Below, piece after piece: positions 9,366 through 19,109 of a stretch of 64,000 bases of DNA. The stretch comes from Diphasiastrum complanatum (lineage: Eukaryota; Streptophyta; Lycopodiopsida; Lycopodiales; Lycopodiaceae). The notes under the pieces were generated by a model. That model was not told the origin of the DNA. It worked only from the letters and a program-made list of their open reading frames with translations, and made no database searches. Numbering within the stretch: the first letter of the stretch is position 1; every line of letters begins with the position of its first letter. Position numbers and translations under genes: made by a program. Where the stretch lies: contig CM055104.1 of assembly GCA_029204225.1 (NCBI GenBank), positions 54,476,538 through 54,540,537 on the forward strand, given 5' to 3'.

Positions 9366-10900
9366 ATACTGAGCAATGGAGCTATGGTAATGATCAAGAA
9401 GGTGAACAGTATGCCATTTATGCTGCCGCTCAATAACAAGCCTCGAGAAATTGGGCCAGAGCACCACTTGGATGCTTTGCATGTGGAGAAAATCACAGAG
9501 TTGCAGAATGCCCAAATAAAGAAAAATTTGTACCATTCAGTCGTGACTGTGGATATGGGCATTGCTATAAAGACTGTCCAGCAAGACCAAAGCCACAAAA
9601 AGGGAAAACAACATTATCTAGTCGATCACGTTTCGCGAAATGAATCCGCACCAGTCAATACTGAAGTGGATGATGAACTGCCAGATGCTGTGTTGTTCTA
9701 TGTTGAAGCAGTACCTGAGTGGGCGATAGATATTGTTGAGTACCTGATGCTAGGACAACCGAATGACTCTTTGACAAAAGTACAGAAAAGACAATTGATT
9801 CATAAGGCTCAGTCTTATCAATTAATTGTAGGACAATTGTATCGTCGTGGATCAGATAATATTTTACGAAGATGTGTTTTATCGCATGAAGTACCAGATT
9901 TAATCATATTTTCACATGATGGCATGGGTGGAGGACACTTCTCTACAGATATTAATGTTCGCAAACTTTTGCAATCCGGTTGTTGGTGGCCTACGCTTCA
10001 TAAGGACACAGAAAATTTTATTCAGACATGTGATGTCTGCCAGCGAGCACGACGGCCTACTCGATAGAATTATGAATCCTTACATCCGATTTTATTGCAA
10101 GCACCATTTGAAAAATGGGGACTGGATTATGTTGGTCCTATTCATCCCGCTACGCAAGGATCTTAGGCCCGATACATTATCGTTGCAACTGATTATATGA
10201 CCAAGTGGGTTGAAGCCAAAGCTGTCAAAGTGGCTGATGTGAAATCTACGGCCAAGTTTCTATATGAAAATATTATAAGCATATTTGGATGTCCGATTGA
10301 AATTGTCAATGATCGGGGTACACACTTTGTTAATCAAACAATAAAGTGTTTACTGGAAGATTTTTTTGTTATACACAGATTTAGTACTCCCTATTCTCCC
10401 AGAGGGAATGGCCAAGCTGAATATTCCAATAAGATTCTCTGCACCATTATGACAAAGACAGTTGAAGCAAGTCGGTCTGATTGGGAACATAAACTGTATG
10501 CAGCAATATGGGCATTCAGAACCGCTTACAAAAATAGTACAAATCAAACACCTTTTCAACTGGTTTATGGTCAAGATGCTGTTATGCCAATTGAATTTTT
10601 GATCCCATCTTTACGCATAGCAGCAACGGAATGATTAAATGATGATCAGTCTTTACAACTTTGTCATGAAGCGTTGCACAAATTATGTGAAACCCGATTC
10701 ATGGCAACATGCCTTAGCAGCAGAGAAAGCCCACCGTAAGGCATGGCACGATCGTCGATTGCACAAGAAAGATCTGGAAGCAGGAGACCTTGCGTTCATG
10801 TACAAAACCAAGCTGATCAAGGGTAAGTTGAAGTTTACTGGTGAAGGCCCGTATAAAGGAAGGAAATCCTGAACTATGGCGCAGTAATTCTTGAGCACTT
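9366..10900 (+). pseudogene. Ty3/gypsy gag-pol relic: gag knuckle remnant, HHCC and integrase
   Basis: A CGYGHCYKDCP block near 9545-9580, in another frame, looks like a damaged gag zinc knuckle. It is followed by YLVDHVSR (the usual ADHLSR end of RNase H), then an integrase zinc-binding domain with CDVCQRA near 10030. The integrase core spans 10110-10630: LDYVGPIHP and VATDYMTKWVEAK (first Asp), IVNDRGTHF (second Asp), and GNGQAEYSN (Glu). TPFQLVYGQDAVMPIE and a chromatin-proximal tail follow. Stops and frameshifts occur near 10067, 10165 and 10634. Protease, reverse transcriptase and most of RNase H are absent, so gag has been joined to the end of RNase H by an internal deletion. Confidence 0.85.
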
Positions 10901-11040
10901 GGATGGAAAACGATTTGATACTCTGGCAAATGGCAGCCGATTACGCAAGTTTTGGTAGCCTGCTCCTTCAGTTCAGCAAGCATAATCTCAATATATATTC
11001 TCATTTTATTTGTTTTCAATTTTTTGTTTTCAGTATTTAA

Positions 11041-11500
11041 TTTGCTGATTTTTTTTTTGGAAAAAGATAGTTAAAAAAAAAAAAAAGAGGAAAGACTGAT
11101 GAGCAAAAGTCAGGAAGTCATCAGCATACAGTATCAGAAACCTTCGCTAAGCTCTCAGACTGTACATCCACCCTTGATTTATCTAAATTGAGGTGGGCGA
11201 AGGTTTCTGACAAGATAAAATTCAATTTTTGAGTTAGGCGAATGTTCAGTGATATGCCATTTTGGGAACCTTCGTCAAACATCATAACCTCATTATGAAC
11301 CTTTGCCGACCTGCTAAATGATCTTAAAATGTCAAAATTAGGTTGTCCATAGGTTCAGATTGTGAAAAAATGCATTTATGACAGTACCTGGGTGAAGGAC
11401 CCTCCTGGGCGAAGGTTCATCCTTCGCCAGCCCTGGAAAACGTTCGCCTGATAGGTTCAGATCCCTAGAAACCTTTTCCAAGATTTTTATAGCCTATTTC
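11041..11500 (+). mobile_element. Gypsy spacer with CGAAGGTT motifs
   Basis: This is non-coding sequence between pol and the downstream ORF. It starts with a T-run and a purine-rich run and carries CGAAGGTT on plus (11195, 11410) and AACCTTCG on minus (11148, 11268). The block AAAGACTGATGAGCAAAAGT is shared with 1270-1290. Confidence 0.55.
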
Positions 11501-11787
11501 TACAGTACTATACATGCCTGCAAATTTTTGTTCAGAACTGATCAGCCCAACTACTATTCAGTGTAATGGACCTACCAAATTCACCTATAAGTTGGCTGAA
11601 TTTGATTCATTCCTCACTTGTGCTAGCGAAGCTCTTGCGAATTTTTCTTGCGACCAAAGCCTTCCAAATATCCTGCATTGCCTTCTAATACACTTTCACG
11701 CGTTATAATTCCTTTCTGATCATCATGTTTTCTACCGATACTTCCTAGTCTCCGCGCTATACTATCCATCGTGATGTCCCATCTGCA

Positions 11788-13597
11788 ATGAACATCATGA
11801 TTCTTCCTAGCACAAGCATGGTCACTCAGTGGATGACCCTTGTGGAGCCTCTACTTACTACAATGGGTATTCATGAGAGAGCTTTTTTGGGATGCATCAA
11901 TATGGATTTCATCACTCTTGCCTTCAGTACGTGGAAGGAAGAGAAATCCAAGTTATATATCACCTTCCAAGGAGCCACATACAAGGTGCATGTCACTGAG
12001 GTTGCACTTGCAGCTATAGGAATCTCATCCGGTACGCAAGCCTCACCCAATCACAAGCACACCAAACAGGCCATCAAGCCACTGGACTAATGATGGCTAC
12101 CTTCTGGAAGCTATCACTGAGCCTTCCATCCACGCCGCTGCCCAGCTGTTGAATCATTTTCTGATGGTTGACAACCTCAGGAAAGACTACATCACATCTC
12201 AAATCCTTCACAGGATAGTGGAGTCCCACACAAAGTTGGCCAAAGCCCCTCTTGAACCATATAACTGGTTCAAGACTGTTTTTGGTGAGCTCAAGCGAGC
12301 TATTAAGGCCAATACAAAGTAGTAGTTCGCCGCTGACTCTCTACTGTCCCTCTTAGCCGCTTCTCACTTAGAAAACAGAATCCATGGCTTCCACCTGGAT
12401 CTGTGCTTTCGGTTTACGAAGAAGCACCAGCCGAGTCATCTCATCAGGCCTCAAGTTCTCATAGTCGTCGTCGTCCACGCAACGAGATTGTAATTTCTGA
12501 CTCGCCTTTCGCGTCACGACGTCACACTAGGCATACCTCGTCAGTTGCGCTTCCACCCCCTGTTGTTGTTTGCACTGAACTTCCCATTCCCCTCGCCTCT
12601 GATGTTTTTCTCGCCTCTGCTCCCATACAAGGACAATTTGTGACCATTGGGCCTACCATTCCCATCACAGCTGCCCAGGCCACCTCACCCCCGCACACAG
12701 AAGCAACCTCACCCAACACATAGTTCTTTATGGATATGTTCGATGATTCCGACCCCCTTGGGGCCACCAAAATCTTTGAAATGCCCCAGAGCCCAGCGCC
12801 CTTTGAACCCCAATCCCCTGGAAGAGAATTCGGGGATATCCATGAACCTATTTTTGGTGTCAAAGATGCCAGTCAGCAACCACCCACACAGGGTAGCCCA
12901 GCCAGACTTCGGGTCGACACAGCTATAAAGTCACCAAAGCAGTTCAACGCCACGGTGCTGGAAGGGTTTGAAGAAGAGGATACCTTTGAAGAAGAAGAGA
13001 ACTTGGCACCTATTCCACGCCTACCAAGGACAGTACCATCAGGGTCTCCTGCTGCTGCCACCTCCACGACCGTCGATTCTGGTGATGCTCTAGGGTTAGT
13101 TTCCAGCCTTGGGCAAGTGATCCAGTCTATGCTGGATAAGAAGAAGGAAATGGAGCAGAGGATCTCTGATCTAGGATCTGAAAACACTCTGATCAGCCAG
13201 AAAATTGTCCAGCTGGATCGAGAGGTGAAGATAGCCAAGCAACATGAAGAAAAGACTGAAAGCGAAAAGACATTGTCCCAGCAACAAGCTGATCGCTTGG
13301 ATACCTACATCAGCTCCTTGCAAAATGCCCTGACAACCGCATAAGATCAAGTAGATAAGGTAGTGCAAGATGCCAAGCAATAGGTGAAGCTGCTGAAGGG
13401 GCAATTACAGATGGCCGAACAAGATCGCACACAGCTTCAAGGTGAATTGGATGCGACCACCCTTGAGCATGATGCCTATCTGCAAACACAAATACCCGAT
13501 CATCCAGTCACACCGATGGAGATTGCATATTTGTTCAAGAAAGTGGAAACATACAAAGTGGCCCTTCAGGGATTCCAAGGCCACTTTGATAGGTTCA
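11788..13597 (+). pseudogene. Gypsy downstream ORF (post-pol), 5' part, coiled coil
   Basis: Between pol and the 3' LTR lies an extra coding region, as in Athila/Tat-lineage gypsy elements. Pieces in shifting frames are: 11788-12090 (STMVTQWMTLVEPLL-like globular start), 12090-12340 (a helical segment with LLNHFLMVDNLRKDYITSQI), 12403-12723 (Ser/Pro/Thr-rich linker), 12730-13344 (acidic linker, then a heptad-rich coiled coil from QVIQSMLDKKKEMEQRISDL) and 13384-13597. Several stops (for example 12321, 13342, 13381) make it a pseudogene. The frame at the right edge is cut by the nested element at 13598 and resumes at 17277. The product of such ORFs has no assigned function. Confidence 0.65.
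13593..13597. repeat. Target-site duplication GTTCA (left)
   Basis: GTTCA directly before the LTR start at 13598 is repeated directly after the LTR end at 17277-17281. This exact 5-bp duplication is the integration footprint of the nested element. Confidence 0.85.
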
Positions 13598-14180
13598 TGT
13601 GGAAAAAGTACAAAAAGGAGCAAGAGTGGATCCTAATCTGATCCTCAAGAGGGATTGGATGTTAGATTTACTTGATCTATCAATCTACATAAGATTAAGA
13701 TCAATCTAGATCAATTCTAGACATAAAATCCAAACAAGAACAATTATTTATTGAAGGTAAATGTACTTGCTGGTTTCACACGTGTGAAACCCTGTCAGGG
13801 TACGGACTCCAACCTGAAAATCAAGTACACATTGATAGAACCTCAAAACAATCAAAACAAATGTAGACAAATGGAGAGAATCACTCAAAATTGCTTCCAA
13901 AACCAAGATTGGTGTCTCACATTGATTATGACCAAATGTGGCTCTATATATACAATAAGTCATGCAATCAATAGATTGATGCCATGTGTCATATGTCTAG
14001 AAAAGTAGTTTTTGGCCTTTTTAGCCACTAGAACTTGAATTAAATCATATGTACAGCCTCTATGATTATGGTACATGACAAGTACATTATTTTCACACGT
14101 GGGAACAGGCTCCACACATGTGTAATCATCTATATACAAGATTTTTGGCCTCTACCAAGCTTATTTTTGCATTTTTCACA
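13598..14180 (-). mobile_element. 3' LTR of nested element (583 bp)
   Basis: On the minus strand it starts TGTGAAAAATGC and ends CTTTTTCCACA. It contains the 18-bp perfect palindrome GTTTCACACGTGTGAAAC at 13773-13790 and a TATATATA box near 13945. It lacks the 245-bp block found in the other LTR. Confidence 0.9.
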
Positions 14181-14192
14181 CTCCTCCTCAAA
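14181..14192 (-). other. Polypurine tract of nested element
   Basis: The reverse complement is TTGAGGAGGAG, directly beside the LTR start. It fixes the minus-strand orientation. Confidence 0.75.
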
Positions 14193-14669
14193 AATCTAGC
14201 TTGGTAAATCTAGCTTGATGGAAAACATGATGATCTTGAACTTGACTCCCTGGGCTGAATTGGTCTTTGCTAGTTCAGAAGGTGTGAAGATCAGCCAATG
14301 AGCTTGATGTTGATCTAAAATCACCATATCCATGATAGTGCTTCTTTGATGTTGACATCTTTGATGAGCTTGAGAGCTTTGCACCATCCTAGCATCTTCA
14401 AAATTGATTCCTTCCAAATTTCATGTAGATGCTTGACTTTGAGGCTTTCTCCTTCTTCATGTGCATGCTCTTCCATGAGAAAATAAAGATTTCTTCTTGA
14501 CTTATTAGGATCACAAAGATCTAACATCATGTTACCATGATCTAGAGAAATAGACTTATCCAAATTGGCAAGACTATGCATGCTATAATAACAAAGTGTT
14601 TTGCATCATATCTTCATGCTTGTTTACCATGCTAAAAGAAGATGATTCACTTACTCTCATAAAGATTTT

Positions 14670-15230
14670 TCAATTTGCCTTAATACAAATTTTCAAACTA
14701 TGAGTGAACAAATCACTTTCGCTCTTACATGACTCAAGAGCATACATTTGATGAAATAACCATTTGCTTTCTAATTGATTTAAAATCAATTTTAACATTT
14801 TAAGAACATCATCTATGTTCTCAAGAGAGACTTCATACTCAACTAGTCTGGCTTTACTCCACCTTTGAGATACAAAAATCTCTTCAAAGCAAAGTGGTTC
14901 TTCATAAGTTGACATGAGAGCATAAATGAAACTATTTTCATTTTGTGATTGCTCCTTATTCTTGATTGATTTCTCTTGGATAATAACAATACGTTTGAAC
15001 TTATCTAAAGTTCCAAGCAAAATACTTTCCAAGGACATAAAATAAATCCAAGTTACTTTCATGAAAGTGACAACTATCTTTGCATCTTGAACCAAACAAT
15101 GCACTTCTAAATGAAAAATTTCAAAAGATTTGACATGTGTTGTGATGGACTCTTGAAGACAAATCTTGCAAGTCCTTGTGAGACTCCAAGCCTCATTCAC
15201 CTTTCCACAAAGGAAACACCTAAATCTCAC
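14670..15230 (-). CDS. Unknown ORF of nested non-autonomous element
   Basis: This is a 186-codon open frame with no internal stop, the only sizeable one in the element. The N-terminus holds a possible zinc site, RCFLCGK followed 13 residues later by CKICLQ (C-x2-C ... C-x2-C). Hydrophobic and helical segments follow, and the C-terminus is rich in Leu and Lys. I do not recognise the family. There is no gag nucleocapsid knuckle, aspartic-protease DSG or polymerase motif. It could be a captured host fragment or a diverged structural protein. The lack of stops in an AT-rich relic suggests either a young insertion or chance. Confidence 0.35.
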   Translation of the reverse strand: MRFRCFLCGKVNEAWSLTRTCKICLQESITTHVKSFEIFHLEVHCLVQDAKIVVTFMKVTWIYFMSLESILLGTLDKFKRIVIIQEKSIKNKEQSQNENSFIYALMSTYEEPLCFEEIFVSQRWSKARLVEYEVSLENIDDVLKMLKLILNQLESKWLFHQMYALESCKSESDLFTHSLKICIKAN

Positions 15231-16430
15231 ACTTGAGATTTAGAATGAATTTGATTTGATTTGACAACAAACTATACCACCAACTTTTCACAAAGCTTAA
15301 AAAATTAGACAACTAGAGATATACAAAGATCTCAACCATGCATGAATACTCAAATATGGACTCCTCCTCATTCTAGACATCCAGTGATATCTCAAATTGA
15401 CCCTCACACTCTCACAAAGAAAGTTGAATAGAACTAATTTGAGTTTCATACATAATATGTCAATTTTCGCTCAACAAATTGAAGTCAATCACTCCTATTG
15501 GATTCCACCAATTACTCTACCTTTTAAGACTTGGAATGAAATTCAAAATCAAAAGTTGTGATTCTTCTCACTAAGATATTGTGCTTCAAAGGGCTAATGC
15601 CACTTAGAAAGATTTGATCACTTAGGAGAAGACAAAATCTCCACCAATAACAACTCAAAATGAGCTTCTAGATCTTGCCCTCTACAAAGGAAGGAACTCT
15701 TAGAAAATTGGATCTCTCTCTACACATTTGCCATAGACACCTTAATGACTCTTTTCAGACCTTACAGTCACTCAAACAAATTGAGTAGGGTTGAACAATG
15801 TGACTTGGATCTCAATCTCTTTTCTAGAACTCTCAATTTAAGCCAATCTATGTCAAATTCTACAAAAGATTTGCATAGATGCTCTATATGCACTAGAAAC
15901 TCTCAAAGGTTTAACTTGGAGGACAGATCCAAGGATGTTTTCTAGCAAATTGATGCTTCTAAACTTGACCCTATCACTCTTGAACAAATCTAGAGTGATG
16001 GTACAATGGATTTCAACCTCTCACCTTGCATATCACTCCTTAATCTATGATTTTTAGCAAAATCTCTCTTAACTTCAACATACACTCAAAAAATCAGAGA
16101 AAATCATTTAATGCTCCTAATTCAAGCTTCAATTTTAATTTTTTGGCTGATCTAATCCAAGAACTAATCAAGGGATTAGAAAATCTCTCAAATTGGGTGT
16201 GTAAATCAAATTGTACAAATTTTTGAATTTTCTCAGCCAAAATCGGGGCTGTATGGCCTCACACGTGTGAAAAGGGTTCCTACAGCCCACAACAAGATCT
16301 GGACCAAAAACTTTGAGGATAGCTATCAAATCCAACTCGCTACACAAAATTTGACTAGTTTCCAAAAAACTGCTAATTTTGGCTTTGATTTGGATTAACC
16401 CTATCAATTTCAACAAAAACTCTTGTATTT

Positions 16431-16443
16431 GGCTCTGATACCA
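16431..16443 (-). other. Primer-binding site of nested element
   Basis: The reverse complement is TGGTATCAGAGCC, complementary to the initiator tRNA-Met 3' end. It abuts the inner edge of the LTR at 16444. Confidence 0.85.
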
Positions 16444-17276
16444 TGTGCAAAAAGTACAAAAAGTACCAAGAGTGGATCCTAATCTGATCCTCAAGAGGGA
16501 TTGGATGTTAGATTTACTTGATCTATCAATCTACATAAGATTAAGATCAATCTAGATCAATTCTAGACATAAAATCCAAACAAGAACAATCATTTATTGA
16601 AGGTAAATGTACTTGCTAGTTTCACACGTGTGAAACTCTGTCAGGGTACAAACTCCAACCTGAAAATCAAGTACACATTGATAGAACCTCAAAACAATCA
16701 AAACAAATGTAGACAAATGGAGAGAATCACTCAAAATTGCTTCCAAAACCAAGATTGGTGTCTCACATTGATTATGGCCAAATGTGGCTCTATATATACA
16801 ATAAGTGGGAGCTCGTGGTACTGATCATCCCTTTGATCCCACATGTGTGAAGGTGCTTTGTCATATGATGATTCATCATGCAAAACTGACACTTGGACAA
16901 AACCTTCTATTTTGAGCACTTTTGGTCCAGTTTCCTTCTATATGGAGATCTACTTGCAAATCTTCTAGAAGGCAAAATTCGCCTACTTCAGCTTATTCCA
17001 CACATGTGAGCTGTCCTCTACACATGTGATATGACACCTAACCAAAGGATGTGGCTCATGCAATCAATAGATTGATGCCATGTGTCATATGTCTAGAAAA
17101 CTAGTTTTTGGTCTTTTTAGCCACTAGAACTTGAATTAAATCATATGTACAACCTATATGATTATGGTACATGACAAGTACATTATTTTCACATGTGGGA
17201 ACAGGCTCCATACTTGTGTAATCATCTATATACAAGATTTTTGGCCTCTACCAAGCTTATTTTTGTATTTTTCACA
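16444..17276 (-). mobile_element. 5' LTR of nested element (833 bp)
   Basis: This matches 13598-14180 on both sides of an extra block, 16808-17052, which is absent from the other LTR. The block sits between CAATAAGT and CATGCAATCAATAG and holds more CACATGTG-type palindromes (about 16850, 16998 and 17018). It is either an insertion in this LTR or a deletion in the other. Confidence 0.85.
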
Positions 17277-18350
17277 GTTCAAAGGAGCAGCTTCAACCGA
17301 GTTGGCAAAGGCAAAAGAGACCATCAATGCCTATGAAAAAGCCGCCGCTCAAGTGTTGGAAGCCGGACCACAAATCCCCGTCCCGGTCATGCCGCAATTC
17401 TCCCCTTCGTGCCAAGCAGCTGTACAAATGGATACAGGGGTTGATTCGAACATGGACCAGGGGAGAGGTCCAGATCTAGCAGATCAACCGCCAACCATAT
17501 CGGCAGTACAAGTGGGTCCATCCTCATCAAGGACAAGCCATTTATTCAGAAGGCCCATCAGTGTCGGGGACCAGATCCAGACCTTCTTAAAGCAACATCC
17601 ACATGAGTCCTCGCATGGTGGATGGGTTCTCAAATTTAAGACCTCCGAGATCGAGGTCGGCAAAGAATTGGACAAAACACCTGCACTGGGAGAGCAGCCG
17701 GCATGGAAATCACGGTTTTTGAGAAAACTCCGGAATCAATTAGGAATTGCGTCGCCAGCCCTCGCCAGTTGCAAGTAGATCCTTATTATGTGCCCATGCC
17801 GCGAAGACATAAATGGAAAGATTTGGGATTGGCTATGGATAAAATCACCATCCATACACCCAATTGGCCAATCATCCATCAGTCTTACAACTAGAACATT
17901 TCAGTGGACTTCCACCATGTCTTACAAGCATATCAGAGAGAGTATGTCCACTCTCCGGATCCAACGGTGCGACAATCGACAATGTTTGCAAAAGATCTAA
18001 CTCTGTTGACGTCAGTGGCAACCAAATGGGACGATTGCCTTCCTACCCTGGCATTCGATCCAAATAAGCCGATGGCCTTAGAGCAAATCAAAGATTAGTT
18101 GTCGATTGTTCGACTGTATTTTAGTGCGGCTATGATGAGAGGCTCTTGGGAATCCTGCTTCACCTCATGGACAACTTCCAAGTGGATTGTCGGAGCCCAC
18201 CGTTGTTTCCTATTGCATAATTTGGATCTCAATAGTGCACACCTTGACTTTATGGAGAAGGTGCAGTATCATTCAATTAAGATTCGGCGTGAAGCCAATA
18301 AAAGTCCCCAATAATTGCATATTGCAGGTGTCGTGGGACCGCCACCAGTT
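17277..18350 (+). pseudogene. Gypsy downstream ORF (post-pol), 3' part
   Basis: This is the continuation of the ORF cut at 13597. The frame resumes with KGAASTELAKAKETINAYEK, a coiled-coil tail, then a Pro/Ser-rich linker. After a frameshift near 17700 it continues through TPESIRN, YYVPMPRRHKWKDLGLAMD and KWDDCLPTLAF to about 18314. Removing the nested element with one copy of GTTCA leaves the frame open across the junction, which confirms that this was one ORF before insertion. Stops near 17893 and 18098 show later decay. The region ends just before a polypurine tract and 3' LTR. Confidence 0.65.
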
Positions 18351-18364
18351 TTGGTGGGGGATAC
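18351..18364 (+). other. Gypsy polypurine tract
   Basis: TTGGTGGGGGATAC precedes the LTR start TGTTGGAGGG. Confidence 0.65.
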
Positions 18365-19109
18365 TGTTGGAGGGTTTGTGGATCCCAAGGCAACCCTAAC
18401 CCTAGTTAATAAGTGAGAGGGATTTGGCACCCTGCATGTGTAAGTCCAACCCGATGATCACATAGCTATTTGATTGATTAGTTAAATGTTAATAAAAGGA
18501 CTTTAGGCCTTTTTGCGGGACTTTTAATGTCGCAGGGCCTAAATGTCAAGTTAGTGAATAAAGTTGGGTTTCCCTCCAATTTTGATGGTTCCCACACTTT
18601 TTTAAATTTGAATGAAAAGAGAGGCAAGACTGGACCAATAGGATTCAGAGGCCAGGGTCCTCCTCTCTACTATAAACAGGGACCAACTCGAGTTGCTCCT
18701 CATGTTCATTTCCTCATTTCAATAAAGCAGATTGGTTCTCTTTAGAAATGGATTGATGAATGTCCTTGCTCTTCCTTTCTTTTCCTCCATTTCTCATGCT
18801 TTCTTTGGATTTTGCTAATTGTTCGATCTAATCATTATTAGGATTGCTATTTCTAATGCTTTTGTGAGAGAGAAAGGGAGAGAGAGAAGAGTAAGTTTAT
18901 ATCATTGTTGTGGATTTAGGATTAATGGATATATTGTTAATGCTTAGTGTTAATGGATGTTAGTGTTAGATCCTCCATTCATGTTGAAATCTGAACTATG
19001 CTATCGCTCTCATGGGAACGAACCTATGCGCGACAACTAACTCCGTCTCTTTGATGCTAGATTGACTAGATCTTGGATTCAGGTTAGGCAAGGAAAGAAA
19101 CCCACTACA
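18365..19109 (+). mobile_element. Gypsy 3' LTR (745 bp)
   Basis: It runs from TGTTGGAGGG to CCCACTACA. A TATA-like CTATAAACAGG is near 18670 and AATAAAGC near 18720, giving a plausible promoter and polyadenylation site. Both ends and the 3' third are found inverted at 987-1195 and 2690-2789, where a primer-binding site adjoins the same end. That independently confirms the borders. It belongs to the element starting at 9366, whose own 5' LTR is missing. Confidence 0.75.

Larger units (their letters stand above)
13598..17276 (-). mobile_element. Non-autonomous LTR retrotransposon, complete, nested (3.68 kb)
   Basis: LTRs lie at 13598-14180 and 16444-17276, with TG...CA ends. They are bounded by the 5-bp target duplication GTTCA. 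Read on the minus strand, the 5' LTR (16444-17276) is followed by TGGTATCAGAGCC (16431-16443), and the 3' LTR is preceded by TTGAGGAGGAG (14181-14192). The interior (about 2.25 kb) has no gag, protease, integrase or reverse transcriptase motif, so transposition must have relied on enzymes in trans, probably from a copia element given the Met-tRNA primer site. It carries one minus-strand ORF of 186 codons at 14670-15230. The two LTRs are very similar over their shared parts, but one has an extra 245 bp. It interrupts the gypsy downstream ORF. Confidence 0.9.

Noticed and set aside
12522-13238. Minus-strand frames opposite the gypsy post-pol ORF
   Set aside because: They are antisense shadows of the coiled-coil and linker coding region.
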